From NCBI RefSeq assembly GCF_036250755.1, contig NZ_CP109583.1:8612001-8676000 (forward strand): a stretch of 64,000 nucleotides of DNA, written 5' to 3'. This stretch comes from Streptomyces uncialis (GTDB lineage Bacteria > Actinomycetota > Actinomycetes > Streptomycetales > Streptomycetaceae). A program made the translations under genes and the position numbers. Below, piece after piece: positions 1-9,561 of the stretch; position 1 is the first letter of the stretch; every line of letters begins with the position of its first letter. The notes below the pieces were generated by a model. The model saw only the letters and a program-made list of their open reading frames with translations, ran no database searches and had not been told where the DNA came from.

Positions 1-455
1 TCGAGCTGCTGCGGGAGATCCGCAGGCGCGGTGGCCGCGACCCGGTGCGCCTGATCGTGTCGGGTTCCCCGGCGCCGCAGTGGGACGACGACGTCGAACG
101 CCCGTCGGTGGCCACGATGGACGACGCGCAGGTGGTGGAGATGCTGCGCGTCATAGGAGGTACCCCCGACTGGCTGCTGGCCGACCCGGCGGTCCTGCGG
201 ATGATCCTGCCGCCGTTCCGCGCCGACTTCGCCGTCCGGGAGAGCTACCACTACCGGCCGGCCCCACCGCTGACCGTGCCCGTCACCGCGCTCGCGGCGA
301 CCGCCGACGCGCGGGTCCCCGTGCACTCCGTGGCCGACTGGCGCGAACAGACCGTCCACGGCTTCACCTCGCACACCCTGGAGGGCGGGCACTTCGCGGT
401 CCTCGAACAGCCCTCCGCCACGCAGGCGTTCCTCCGCCAGGCGCTCGGCGTCTGA
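1..455 (+). CDS. Type II thioesterase (alpha/beta hydrolase), 5' end cut off by the window
   Basis: The open frame enters from the left edge and ends at the stop at 453-455, so only about the last 150 residues are present. The C-terminal alpha/beta-hydrolase features are visible: the acid-bearing stretch ATADARVPVHSV and the histidine motif EGGHFAVLEQ. The nucleophilic serine (GHSxG) would lie upstream. Family knowledge: type II thioesterases hydrolyse wrongly loaded acyl groups from NRPS/PKS carrier domains. It converges with the acyl-CoA dehydrogenase of the PKS operon across a strong hairpin. This fits an editing enzyme for the cluster. The GTG at 45 is internal and is not the start. Confidence 0.85.
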   Translation, partial: ELLREIRRRGGRDPVRLIVSGSPAPQWDDDVERPSVATMDDAQVVEMLRVIGGTPDWLLADPAVLRMILPPFRADFAVRESYHYRPAPPLTVPVTALAATADARVPVHSVADWREQTVHGFTSHTLEGGHFAVLEQPSATQAFLRQALGV

Positions 456-464
456 CCGCACGGA

Positions 465-501
465 CTGCGGGCCCGGCCCCTCCCGGGGGCCGGGCCCGCA
501 G
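465..501. terminator. Bidirectional hairpin terminator
   Basis: A perfect 16-bp stem (465-480 pairs with 486-501) with a 5-nt loop lies between the convergent thioesterase and acyl-CoA dehydrogenase stops. There is no U-tract, as is usual in Streptomyces. Confidence 0.75.
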
Positions 502-514
502 TGCGCGCCGAACG

Positions 515-1675
515 TCAGGACCGCTTGGACACCGGCACCACATGACGGTGGTACACCAGCTCGCGCAGTACGTCGTCACCGCCCTCGAAGAGGGACACGT
601 ACCGCATGTCGCGCACCAGCTTCCCGATGGCGGCCTCATGGGTGTAGCCGAGACCGCCGAACATCTCCGACGCCTCCGAGGCGATCCGCCAGCCGCTCTG
701 GCCGCAGAACATCTTCGTGGTCATCGCCGACTTGAGGGTGCCCTGCCGCAGGAACTCCTCGGCGGCGTCCGGCCGCGCGGCGACGGCGTCGTACTCACGG
801 GCGGCGGCCAGGCACTGGTTCGCCATCACGTCGATCAGCGTCTCGAACTGCCCGAGCCGCCCCGCGAACACCGCGTTCGAGGCCAGCGGCGCGCCCTTGA
901 CCGTCTTCGTCCTCGCGTAGTCCATGCACAGGTCACGGATACGGCGCGCGATACCCAGCGCGGTGGTGGCGATGAGTATCCGGCTCGCGCTGAGACCGGT
1001 CTCCAGCAGCCGCAGACCGTTGCCGCGCAACGCGTTCGCCGCGGGCACCCGGCAGTCGGACAGGGTCACCTCATGGGCCGCCGACGACCGCAGCCCGATG
1101 ACGTCCCACCGCTTCCCCACGTTCACGCCCGGGTTGTCGCGCGGCACGACGACGGCGAGATACGCGTCGGGGTCGTCCGCGGACCGGGCGATGACGACGA
1201 GGAAGCGCGCGTGGTCGGCGTTCGTGGCGAAGGCCTTCGTCCCGTCGAGGACGAGGCTGTCGCCGTCCGCGCGTACGGTCGTCGCGGTCCTGGCGAGCTC
1301 GCTGCCCGCCTCGTGCTCGCTGGCGAGCGCGGCGCAGAAGCCGCCCTCCGCGGCGAGCGGACCGAGGACCCCTGCCCGGAGCTCGTCGCCGCCGTACCGG
1401 TCGACCATGCTGGTCCCCAGGATCGGCAGGAACAGCGAGAAGGCCACGCCCGCGTCGCCGTAGGCGAGCGCCGACACGATCCGTACGCTCTCCTCCAGCC
1501 CCAGACCGCGGCCACCGTGCTCCTCGGGCAGCCACCAGTTCATCAGCCCCGTCGTGGCGAACCGCTCGTAGAGCGGCCGCGGTACGTCGGCCGGTACGTC
1601 GAGCTCCTTCTCCCGGCCCGTCAGTTCCCGCCGTACGAAGCGCTGCACGGTGCGGAGGTGATCCGGTTCTCTCAT
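515..1675 (-). CDS. Acyl-CoA (or acyl-carrier) dehydrogenase
   Basis: This 386-residue protein has the usual length and full fold of a flavin acyl-CoA dehydrogenase: helical N-domain (about 1-110), beta middle domain ([18 protein letters not shown]) and helical C-domain. It keeps the acidic residue near the C-terminus in [12 protein letters not shown], where the catalytic base of the family sits. The ATG at 1675 overlaps the PKS stop by 4 nt (ATGA), so it is translationally coupled to the PKS. Inference: it makes an alpha,beta-double bond in a carrier-bound or CoA-bound intermediate of the same pathway. The substrate cannot be read from the sequence. Confidence 0.88.
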   Translation of the reverse strand: MREPDHLRTVQRFVRRELTGREKELDVPADVPRPLYERFATTGLMNWWLPEEHGGRGLGLEESVRIVSALAYGDAGVAFSLFLPILGTSMVDRYGGDELRAGVLGPLAAEGGFCAALASEHEAGSELARTATTVRADGDSLVLDGTKAFATNADHARFLVVIARSADDPDAYLAVVVPRDNPGVNVGKRWDVIGLRSSAAHEVTLSDCRVPAANALRGNGLRLLETGLSASRILIATTALGIARRIRDLCMDYARTKTVKGAPLASNAVFAGRLGQFETLIDVMANQCLAAAREYDAVAARPDAAEEFLRQGTLKSAMTTKMFCGQSGWRIASEASEMFGGLGYTHEAAIGKLVRDMRYVSLFEGGDDVLRELVYHRHVVPVSKRS

Positions 1676-4600
1676 CGCGGAAGTCCTCGGTTGTCGTCGG
1701 CGCTGCTCCGGGCGCCGGTCAGTGCGGTGATCTCGGCGCTGAGCAGACGCACCGTCGGATGTTCCACGAGCGCCGTCGACGGCAGCGGGGCCCGCAGGGC
1801 CTCGCGGACACGCAGGGCGAGCTGGACCGCCACCAGGGAACGCCCGCCGAGCTCGAAGAAGTTGTCGTCGGCGCCGACGGAGTCCAGTCCCAGACCGGCG
1901 GCCCAGAGATCGGCGACGGTGCGTTCGAGACCGGCGGCGGGCTCCACGTACGGGGTGGCGAGCGCGGGGCGCGGACGGTTCGGCCCCTCGTCGGCCACGA
2001 CGGCGTCCGCCGCCCGGCCGTCGGCGGGCGCGAGTACCGCCCGCCCGGCCAGGGGCCGGGTGGAGAGCATCACCTCGGCGAGATGACCGGCGGAGGCGGC
2101 CCGTGCGAGCAGCTCGCCCGTGTCGCCCAGGTCCCCGTCGTCGCCCGCGTCCCGGGTCACGACGGTCCACCGGCCCTCGCCGCGCGGTCGCGCCGCACCG
2201 GCGTACGCGGCGAGCGCGGCGCCCACGGGGGAGGGGCCCGCGGTCGCGGCGCCCGACCCGGCCACCGCCGGAGCGAGGACCACCCGCCGCCGGACGGCGG
2301 GATCCGCGCCGACCCGGATCACCGTCCGCAACTCCCGTACGGCCGCCCGCACCCCCTCCGGGAGGCCGGGACCCGGCGCCGGGTCCGGACCCGCGCTGTG
2401 GACGAGCACGTCCAGGGAGCCGAAGCGGTCGACCGCGGCACGGACCGCCGCGCGCAGCGCGGCCTCGTCCCCCGCCGGGACGGGCAGCACCAACAGGGGG
2501 GCACCGGTCGCCTCCAGCGCGGCCACGGCGCGGACCGCGCGTCCGACGGGCCCGTCGTCGTCGGCGAACCGGTCCCGGTGCGCGCGGTCCGGCAGCGGCA
2601 CGGGGGTGGTCAGGACGAGCCGGGGGCCGTGCGCGCGGGCCAGACGGAGCGCGAGGGGCAGCGCGGTGGGGCCGAGCCCGTCGGTGATCAGGACGGTCTC
2701 GCCGGGACCGGCGAACGGGTGCTCGTCGTCGGGTGCGAGCGGGTGGGGCTGGTAGCAGCGCACCCACGCCTCGTCGCCCCGGACCGCGACGGGCCCTTCG
2801 TACGGCACCGTCAGCGCGGCGAGCACCTGCCCGGGGTCGGCTCCCGCGTCCAGGTCGACATGGTGGCAGAAGGGGTCCGGCTGCTGCGTGGCCCAGGCCG
2901 CGAGCGCGGCGTGCCCGGGACGGTCGGGGCCGGTGCCGCCGACGCCGACGGCACCCGAGGTCAGCAGGGCGAGCGCCGCGGGGCGCGCGACCGGTCGCCC
3001 GGCGTACGCACGGGTCACGGCGAGCGCGGAGGCGAGGCCGCCCCCGTCCTCGCCGTCCGGGGCCAGGGCGAAGCCGTGCACCACCGTGCGGGGTGTGACG
3101 AGCTGGGAGCGCAGCATCGCGGTGAGATCGTCGGACGAGTCGGCCCGGACGGTGAAGTCGCCGTCGTCGTGCGCGGCGAAGTCCCCGCCCGGCCGGACGG
3201 TGACGACCTCGGCGCCCGCGTGGAGCAGCCGCGCGCCCAGCGCCTCACCCCGGGCGTCGGCGGCGAGCAGCAGCCACGGTCCGGCGGCGCGCAGCCGCGC
3301 GTCGAGGCCCGTGAGCGGCAGCGGACGGCGGCGCCAGTCCGGCAGGAAGGTCGCCGGGGCGCCCTGGTGGGCACCGCCCCGCTCCCGCGGCGGCTCGGCG
3401 TCGACCCAGTGCCGCGACCGCTGGAACGGGTACGAGGGCAGCTCGACACGGCGGCCACGCCCGGCGTGAAGCGCGGCCCAGTCGATGCTCGCACCGGCCT
3501 GCCAGAGCCGCGCGAGCGTGGTCAGCACCCAGTCGGCGGCCGTCCGTCCACCGGGTGCGACGACGACCTCCTCGGTGGCGCCCACGGCCCCGTCGGACCA
3601 CACCCGCACCCCGAGCCCGGACAGCGCCCCGCCGAGCACGGCGAGCGCGGTGTCCCGGCCGGCCGTGCGCTCGCCCCCGCCTTCGTCGCCCGTCAGGAGG
3701 CGGTCCGCCGCCGCGGCCAGCTCGGACCACCAGGTGTCGGGGACGCCGTCGCCCGGGGTGAGCCGTACCCACGGGTCGCGGCGCACGGTCTCGCCGTCGA
3801 TCAGGCGTGCGGGGTCCGCGAGGGCGGCCACCGCGTCGTCGTGGTCGGCGCAGACGACCGCGCGGCGCAGCGCGAAGCGGCCCCGCGACATCTGGAGCGT
3901 GAACGCCACATCGGCCAGCTCGTCCTCGCGGTGCTCGTCGAGATGCGCCCGCAGCCGCTCGGTGAGCGCGTCGAGCGCCTGCGGGCCGCCCGCGGAGAAC
4001 GTCAGCAGATGCGGTCCGGGCGGCGCGGGGCGCGGCTCGCGCGCGGGTGCCTGCTCCAGCACCACATGGGCGTTGGTGCCGCCCACCCCGAAGGCGCTGA
4101 CCCCGGCGCGGCGCGGTTCGGGACCGGCCGGCCAGGGGCGGTCCCGCGCGAGCACCGTGAAGCGGTCGGCGAGCGTGGCGAGGGTCGGGTTCGGCGCCTC
4201 GAAGTGCGCGGTGCCCGGCAGCGTCTCGTGGCGCAGGCTCAGCGCGGCGCGCATCAGTCCGGTGACACCGGCGGCGCGGTCGAGATGGCCGATGGACGGT
4301 TTCACCGAGCTGAGCACGCACGGCGTCCCGGACGGTGTCCGGAACACCCGGCCGAGCGCGGCGAACTCGATGGAGTCCCCGAGCCCCGTGCCCACGGCGT
4401 GGCACTCGACATAGCCGACCGACTCGGGTTTCACCCCGGCGACGGCGAGCGCGGTCCCGACGACGGCTGCCTGTCCCTCGACGCCCGGCGCGGCGTAACC
4501 GGCGCGCTCACGGCCGTCGTTGTTGACGGCGGAGCCCAGGATCACCGCGTGGACCACATCACCGTCGGCCTGCGCGTCGGCCAGCCGCTTCAGCGTCACG

Positions 4601-5358
4601 ACACCCACGCCCGACCCCATGACGGTGCCGTTCGCGGACGCTCCGAGGCTGCGCACCCGGCCGTCGGGGGAGAGGATGCCGCCTTCCTCGTGGAGATAGC
4701 CCGCCGGCTGGGGCAGCGGCAGATAGGCGCCGCCCGCGAGCGCCATGTCGCACTCGTACGTCAGCAGGCTCTGGCACGCGAGGTGCACCGCGACGAGCGA
4801 GGTCGAGCAGAACGTCTGCACCGTCAGACTCGGCCCGCGCAGACCCAGCTTGTACGAGACCAGCGAGGTCAGGGAGTCCCGTTCGTTGCCGGTGGCGAAG
4901 AGCTGCCCCGCGCCGCGTTCCGTCGCCAGATGGGAGACGTTCCCGACCATGTAGTCGGGAAAGCCGCAACCGGCGAACACCCCGACAGGGACGCCCGGTT
5001 CGGTCGGGCAGTACCCGGCGCGCTCCAGCGCCTCCCAGGAGCATTCGAGGAACAGCCGGTGCTGCGGCTCCATCGTCTCCGCCTCGCGCGCGCTGAACCC
5101 GAAGGCCGCCGCGTCGAACCGGTCGAGTCCGTCCACCGGTCCGCCGACCCGTACGTACGCCGGGTCGGCGCGCAGCGCGGGGTCCACCCCGGCCCGGTCG
5201 AGCTCCTCGTCGGTGACAGGGCGCAGACCGCTGACCCCGGCCCGCAGATTGCGCCACAGGGCACCGACGTCGTCGGCGCCGGGGAAGCGTCCGGCCATGC
5301 CGACGAGCGCCACTGCTGAGTCGTACGCGGTTTCCTCCACGGAGACCTCCCGTTCCAC
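1672..5358 (-). CDS. AT-deficient polyketide synthase: KS, AT-linker remnants, degenerate KR, ACP
   Basis: This is a 1228-residue PKS. The KS (about 14-435) keeps cysteine in QTFCSTSL and histidines in [10 protein letters not shown] and SVKPSIGHL, so it should be active. The KS-AT linker (about 445-520) and the post-AT linker ([19 protein letters not shown]...[14 protein letters not shown], about 610-660) are both present. The AT catalytic core between them is absent: no GHSxG and no HAFH-like motif. The reductase region (about 680-1120) is KR-like, but its nucleotide loop is altered (ITDGLGPTA) and the usual Ser/Tyr/Asn catalytic set is not recognisable. An ACP (about 1140-1215) keeps serine in FELGGRSL. 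Extender units must come from elsewhere, or the KS does not extend. It lies between the condensation protein and a coupled dehydrogenase. Confidence 0.85.
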   Translation of the reverse strand: MEREVSVEETAYDSAVALVGMAGRFPGADDVGALWRNLRAGVSGLRPVTDEELDRAGVDPALRADPAYVRVGGPVDGLDRFDAAAFGFSAREAETMEPQHRLFLECSWEALERAGYCPTEPGVPVGVFAGCGFPDYMVGNVSHLATERGAGQLFATGNERDSLTSLVSYKLGLRGPSLTVQTFCSTSLVAVHLACQSLLTYECDMALAGGAYLPLPQPAGYLHEEGGILSPDGRVRSLGASANGTVMGSGVGVVTLKRLADAQADGDVVHAVILGSAVNNDGRERAGYAAPGVEGQAAVVGTALAVAGVKPESVGYVECHAVGTGLGDSIEFAALGRVFRTPSGTPCVLSSVKPSIGHLDRAAGVTGLMRAALSLRHETLPGTAHFEAPNPTLATLADRFTVLARDRPWPAGPEPRRAGVSAFGVGGTNAHVVLEQAPAREPRPAPPGPHLLTFSAGGPQALDALTERLRAHLDEHREDELADVAFTLQMSRGRFALRRAVVCADHDDAVAALADPARLIDGETVRRDPWVRLTPGDGVPDTWWSELAAAADRLLTGDEGGGERTAGRDTALAVLGGALSGLGVRVWSDGAVGATEEVVVAPGGRTAADWVLTTLARLWQAGASIDWAALHAGRGRRVELPSYPFQRSRHWVDAEPPRERGGAHQGAPATFLPDWRRRPLPLTGLDARLRAAGPWLLLAADARGEALGARLLHAGAEVVTVRPGGDFAAHDDGDFTVRADSSDDLTAMLRSQLVTPRTVVHGFALAPDGEDGGGLASALAVTRAYAGRPVARPAALALLTSGAVGVGGTGPDRPGHAALAAWATQQPDPFCHHVDLDAGADPGQVLAALTVPYEGPVAVRGDEAWVRCYQPHPLAPDDEHPFAGPGETVLITDGLGPTALPLALRLARAHGPRLVLTTPVPLPDRAHRDRFADDDGPVGRAVRAVAALEATGAPLLVLPVPAGDEAALRAAVRAAVDRFGSLDVLVHSAGPDPAPGPGLPEGVRAAVRELRTVIRVGADPAVRRRVVLAPAVAGSGAATAGPSPVGAALAAYAGAARPRGEGRWTVVTRDAGDDGDLGDTGELLARAASAGHLAEVMLSTRPLAGRAVLAPADGRAADAVVADEGPNRPRPALATPYVEPAAGLERTVADLWAAGLGLDSVGADDNFFELGGRSLVAVQLALRVREALRAPLPSTALVEHPTVRLLSAEITALTGARSSADDNRGLPR

Positions 5359-5536
5359 TGGCTCGTGCGCTCACGTATCGGTCCGCCGTCCACACGGCCG
5401 TCCACCGGGTTCCGCGCCCCGTGCCGCCCGGCGCGCACCTTCTGGACGGCACCCGGGCACGACCGGACCGGCGTGTCCCGGACGGCACCGGTCTCTCGGG
5501 CCGCACCGGTGTCCCGGGCGGCGCCCCGGGCGCGGC

Positions 5537-7396
5537 TCACGGGGACCGCACCATCGCCCCGGCCAGCGTCAGCAGCGGCCGTACGCAGGTGAGATCGCCG
5601 GGCGACACGCCCTCCCAGCCGCGCGCCCGCAGCTCGGCGACCACCCGCGGTGTCCGCAGCGCCCGGCCGCCCGCCCCGGTGTAGCTCTCCGACAGATCCA
5701 CCCCGTCAAGGCCGTTGACCTCGGCGACGACCGCCGTCAGCGCGTGTTCGGCGTCGGTGGCCGGGGACACGGCCGGGCCCGTCCGTCCGTCGCCCTCCAC
5801 CACCGGGGCCCCGGATCCGGTGACGGTGACACGGAACAGGCCGGGGCAGCGTGCCGCGGGGTGGTCGTGCAGGGCGCCGAGCACATGGACGCGCAGCGCG
5901 GCGGGCGTGACATCCGCCGCGGCCACCACCTCGGCGGTGAGCCCGCGCGGGTCCGCGGTCACCGTGACGGAGGCGACCGCCGGGTGCCCGAGGAGCACCC
6001 GCCGGGTCTCCGCGAGATCCACCGCGTCCGGGCCGATCCGGGTCAGGGGACGTTCGGGGGCCGGTGCGAACCCCATCCGCCGCGCGGCCTCACCGGCCCG
6101 CAGATCCGCTCCGGGGTCGCGGTGGGCGTCCAGGAGCGCCGCGTAGCCGCGCAGGAACCGCTCCACCGCGTCGGCGTCCATGACGGCGTCCATGGCCTGG
6201 AGGACCAGGGTGATCCCGTCCTGCCACTCGTAGACGCGGAAGTAGGTGTCGGAGCCGGAGCGCGCCCAGTGCGCGGGCTCCGGGTTCGGGGTGAACCTGT
6301 CGCGCCGCACCCCGCACGAACGGGGCTTGTGGTCCAGGAAGTTGAGCTCGGAGGCGACCCGGACGCGCTGGCCGCGCCGGGTGGACTCACGGGAGAGGAG
6401 TTCGACGATCCCGTCGTACGGGACACGCGCGTGCGCCAGCGCCTGCTCGACCCTGGCCGCCGCCCGCCGCAGCACCTCGCTGAACGGCGGGTCGTCCGAG
6501 AGGTCCATGGCCACCAGCGCGGGACTCGACTGGCAGGTCATCAGGGCCGCCCGGCCGCCGTCCTCACGCAGACTGGTGTACATCCGGTGCGACACCAGGT
6601 CCTCGCCGGTGTGGGCGGCCATGGTCACCGCGTACGCGGCGAGATGCACCGCGGCGGGCCAGACACGGTGCCGTTCGGCGAGGCCCGCCACGGTCGCGAG
6701 CAGGTCGGGCGAGGTGAACGAGGCACTGTGCGCCGCACCGGCCACCGCGGGCGCGCGGCGGCGCGCGTACATGTCGGCGGGCAGCCGCGCGGCCACGTCA
6801 CGCCAGTGACCGAGGGCCTCCTCGACCGCCTGGTCCGAAGTGGCCGCCTCACGGGCGGCCAGATCGGCGGGCTGGTCCCGGACGGGCGGCAGCACGGCGG
6901 GCCGCCCGTCCAGGACGCCCGTCAGCACGGCCTCGAACTCCCGGCGGAGCGCGTCGAGCGCGACATCGTCGAAGGCCACATGGTTGAAGACCAGATGGAG
7001 CCGGTCGGGCACCCCGCCGCGGGTGACGACACAGGCGCGCATGGGCCACTCGGCGGCCAGGTCGAACGGGGCCGCGGTCAGCGCCCCGGTGAACTCGGCG
7101 GGCGACGGGGTCCCGTCGGGCTCACCGCTCACCTCATGGACGGTGACGGGGGCCGGCGGCTGGACACGCTGCCGCGGCCAGGGATGCGCCCGCGCGTCGT
7201 ACACGGTGCGCAGCACCTCGTGCCTGCGCACGAGATAGCCGAGCACGGACCGTACCTGGGCGAGCGTGGTACCGGCGGGCAGCCGGAAGGTGTCGGTGAT
7301 GTGCGCCTCGTGCCGCGAGCCGGCGGGCACCTGCTGGTACCGCAGCCAGTGGTACCGCTGCCCCCAGCAGAGGTTCGCGCTCTTCGACGCGGTCAT
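5537..7396 (-). CDS. NRPS condensation protein with vestigial A-subdomain and serine-less carrier domain
   Basis: This 619-residue protein starts at an ATG with a strong RBS (GGGAGG, 8 nt upstream); the longer upstream reading is rejected. Residues about 5-430 form a condensation-like domain whose HHxxxDG motif reads NHVAFDD, so the second His and the Asp remain but the Gly is lost. The C-terminal part resembles an adenylation C-terminal subdomain (VDLAETRRVLLGHPAVASVTVTAD) without the NGK lysine. It is followed by a carrier-like domain reading GAGGRAL where GGxSL is expected, so the phosphopantetheine serine is missing. It looks like a C-A-PCP module that lost its A core. It is the first gene of the leftward operon with the PKS and the dehydrogenase. 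It could be a condensing enzyme or a docking protein. Confidence 0.82.
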   Translation of the reverse strand: MTASKSANLCWGQRYHWLRYQQVPAGSRHEAHITDTFRLPAGTTLAQVRSVLGYLVRRHEVLRTVYDARAHPWPRQRVQPPAPVTVHEVSGEPDGTPSPAEFTGALTAAPFDLAAEWPMRACVVTRGGVPDRLHLVFNHVAFDDVALDALRREFEAVLTGVLDGRPAVLPPVRDQPADLAAREAATSDQAVEEALGHWRDVAARLPADMYARRRAPAVAGAAHSASFTSPDLLATVAGLAERHRVWPAAVHLAAYAVTMAAHTGEDLVSHRMYTSLREDGGRAALMTCQSSPALVAMDLSDDPPFSEVLRRAAARVEQALAHARVPYDGIVELLSRESTRRGQRVRVASELNFLDHKPRSCGVRRDRFTPNPEPAHWARSGSDTYFRVYEWQDGITLVLQAMDAVMDADAVERFLRGYAALLDAHRDPGADLRAGEAARRMGFAPAPERPLTRIGPDAVDLAETRRVLLGHPAVASVTVTADPRGLTAEVVAAADVTPAALRVHVLGALHDHPAARCPGLFRVTVTGSGAPVVEGDGRTGPAVSPATDAEHALTAVVAEVNGLDGVDLSESYTGAGGRALRTPRVVAELRARGWEGVSPGDLTCVRPLLTLAGAMVRSP

Positions 7397-7751
7397 CCGT
7401 ACCTCCCACCCGTAGATGTACGCGAATCGATGGTCGCGCGGCTCGCGAAGCCGCGGCAGTGCCCGGCGATGGCGCCTTGCGGACGGTGAAATGCTGCCAC
7501 CGGACGTTTCCGATCTTCCTGCCGAACCGCCTTGACGCCCGGTGGCCGAATCAGGATTCTCAGTCGGAGGGTGCCGGTGGCGAGTTCCGCGTGCGCCAGG
7601 AACCAAAGCTCCGGGAACCGGAGCTCCCGGTGCGCTCGGTCCAGGTGCGCCCGCCGCACCTCCCGGCTTCGTGTCGAGCGGCGAGGAGCCGACCGGGCGG
7701 GGGAAAGAGCCGGCAGCCGACCGTCTCTTCCCGACCGCCACGGAGGAATCG
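7397..7751. other. Divergent intergenic region (355 bp)
   Basis: This separates the leftward condensation/PKS operon from the rightward dehydrogenase pair, so both promoters should be here. A 7-bp inverted repeat (7607-7613 and 7619-7625, 5-nt loop) is the only clear structure. I did not find convincing -10/-35 pairs. Open frames through it are extensions of the flanking genes. Confidence 0.5.
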
Positions 7752-8345
7752 ATGCTGGACGCCATCGCGGAGTGCGAAGAAGCCGCCTACGAGAACGGAC
7801 TGGCCGCCGGACTCGCGGTGGCACTCGCCGGGACGGACGGCCCGGCCCCACCGGGCCGGGTGGCCGCACTCCCCACCGCCGCGCTCGCCCCGGGCGCGTC
7901 CGTGATCCGCCATCGCATGGCGGACCTCGAAGGCATCGCGTTCGTCAGACGCGGCGGCACCCGCCCTGCGCCCGCGCCGGAGCTCACCGCGTTCGGCGCC
8001 CGCCTCGGCGCGGTCCGGATCGGGGTCACCCGGCGGCTGACCGACCTGGCCGTCCACCATCTCTCCGGCCGGACGTCCGGCGGCGAACCGATGATCCGCA
8101 AACAGCTCGTCGCGGGGGTGCTCGCCGACCTCGTCACCGCCGCCGAGGCCCTGCGCCGCTGCCTCGAAGTGGCCGGACACCTACCGGTGGCCGTCACCGA
8201 TGTGCACGACCGGCTCACCGTCCACGACCGGGAGGCGGCCGCGCTCCTCGGCGCGAGCGGATTCCTGGCCGGCAGTCCCGCGCGCGCCGCCCATGTCTCC
8301 CGGCTGACGGCCAACTGCTGGATCGCCAGGGACGGTATGTCGTGA
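7752..8345 (+). CDS. Partial acyl-CoA dehydrogenase-like protein, partner of the next gene
   Basis: This 197-residue protein starts at the ATG with GGAGG 6 nt upstream; a longer frame starting at 7542 gives a low-complexity Pro/Gly/Ala leader and is rejected. Its second half (LAVHHLSGRTSGGEPMIRKQLVAGVLADLVTAAEALRRCLE) looks like the C-terminal helical domain of acyl-CoA dehydrogenases. The N-terminal FAD and substrate regions and the catalytic base are missing. The stop overlaps the start of the full-length dehydrogenase (GTGA), so the two are co-translated. Heteromeric acyl-CoA dehydrogenases made of two unequal subunits are known in actinobacteria. A regulatory or structural subunit is the most likely role. 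Confidence 0.6.
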   Translation: MLDAIAECEEAAYENGLAAGLAVALAGTDGPAPPGRVAALPTAALAPGASVIRHRMADLEGIAFVRRGGTRPAPAPELTAFGARLGAVRIGVTRRLTDLAVHHLSGRTSGGEPMIRKQLVAGVLADLVTAAEALRRCLEVAGHLPVAVTDVHDRLTVHDREAAALLGASGFLAGSPARAAHVSRLTANCWIARDGMS

Positions 8346-9478
8346 TCGAACTCGACTCCTCCCTGCGCGGGTTGCGGGACCTGTGCCGTGAGATCGCGCC
8401 CGATCTGCGGGCCCGCGCGGCGGCCGTGGACGCCGATCCCCTCGACATGGCCCCGCATCTGGACTCACCGACCCTCGCCCTGCTGCGCGCCGCCAGCACC
8501 CCGGAGCCCTTCCGTACCCGGGACGTGCCGCCGCACGCGGGCGCCTACGCCTCCAGCTGTCTGGCCCGCGTCGTGGCCAACCTCGAACTGGCCCGCGGCG
8601 ACGCCGGGATACTCAGCGCCAACACCGGCCCCTCCCTGGCGGGACTCGCCGTGGACGCCCTCGGCAGCGACGAGCAGCGCGACCTCTTCTACCGCGCGCT
8701 CGCCGACGGCCGCACCTGGTCCTTCTTCGGTATGACCGAGGAGAGGCACGGCAGCGACGCGACCGCCCTGGAGACCCGGCTCGACCGCGACCCCGACGGC
8801 GGACACCGGCTCAACGGCGCGAAGCGGTACGTCGCGAACGCCACCAGGGGCACGATCGGTGTGGTGTTCGCCCGCACAGGGCCGGGCCCCCTGCCCATCA
8901 GGGCCGTGCTCCTGCGCCGCCCCGCCCCCGGACTCACCGGCGGCCTCCTCGAAATGTCGGGCCTGCGCGGCGCCTGCATCGGCGCGATGGCCTTCGACGA
9001 GGTGCCCGTCACCCCGGGGACGGTCCTCGGCGCCCATCTGCCCGCGTCACGCCGGGGGCTGTGGGGGGCGAGCCGCGCCTTCAACGTGATGCGGGTCCAG
9101 ATCGCCGCGCAGGCACTCGGTGTCGGCTACGCCGCCCACGACCTCGTCCGCGCGCAGCGCCCCGGATGGCCCGGCGGTGAACTGCTCCGCGCACGGCTGG
9201 ACGGGGCCCGCGCCCTGCTCCACGACGTCGCCGCCGGGATCGACCACGCGCCCGACGACCGGCGCCCGCCGTCCGTCGCCAAGCTGCACGCCACCCGTCT
9301 CGCCACCGAGGTCGTGGAACGGGTCGAGCACGCGCTGGGCCCCGGCTCGCTGCTGGAGCACCCGCTGCTGGAGAAGTGGTGCCGTGACGTGCACGCCTTC
9401 GAGTTCATGGACGGTACGAGCAACATCCTGCGGCTGCACATCGCACCCACCGGCGTCCCCCGCCCGGCGGCGACCTGA
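8342..9478 (+). CDS. Acyl-CoA dehydrogenase, second of the cluster
   Basis: This 378-residue protein has a complete acyl-CoA dehydrogenase fold: N-terminal helices, middle domain (SFFGMTEERHGSDATALETRL; RLNGAKRYVANATRGTIGVVF) and C-terminal helices. Near the end it reads AFEFMDGTSNILRLH where the family usually has YEGTxxI, so the usual catalytic Glu position appears to be Asp. The GTG at 8342 overlaps the upstream stop. Inference: it oxidises a carrier-bound intermediate together with its upstream partner. If the Glu-to-Asp reading is right, it may be slow, use another base, or act on an unusual substrate. Confidence 0.85.
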   Translation: MIELDSSLRGLRDLCREIAPDLRARAAAVDADPLDMAPHLDSPTLALLRAASTPEPFRTRDVPPHAGAYASSCLARVVANLELARGDAGILSANTGPSLAGLAVDALGSDEQRDLFYRALADGRTWSFFGMTEERHGSDATALETRLDRDPDGGHRLNGAKRYVANATRGTIGVVFARTGPGPLPIRAVLLRRPAPGLTGGLLEMSGLRGACIGAMAFDEVPVTPGTVLGAHLPASRRGLWGASRAFNVMRVQIAAQALGVGYAAHDLVRAQRPGWPGGELLRARLDGARALLHDVAAGIDHAPDDRRPPSVAKLHATRLATEVVERVEHALGPGSLLEHPLLEKWCRDVHAFEFMDGTSNILRLHIAPTGVPRPAAT

Positions 9479-9500
9479 TCCCCGCCGGGCGCAGGACCCC

Positions 9501-9545
9501 GTGACCCCGCCCGGGACGTGCGCGTCACGTCCCGGGCGGGGTCAC
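9501..9545. terminator. Long perfect hairpin terminator
   Basis: A 20-bp perfect stem (9501-9520 with 9526-9545) with a 5-nt loop lies between the convergent dehydrogenase and ABC permease genes. It should stop transcription from both sides. Confidence 0.85.
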
Positions 9546-9561
9546 ATCGGTCCACGGGGTC

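Noticed and set aside
1759..5319. A very long plus-strand frame opposite the PKS (and similar ones opposite 5213-7489, 55945-57126 and 56931-59330).
   Set aside because: Antisense shadows caused by high GC at third codon positions; the Arg/Gly/Pro/His-rich proteins match no family.
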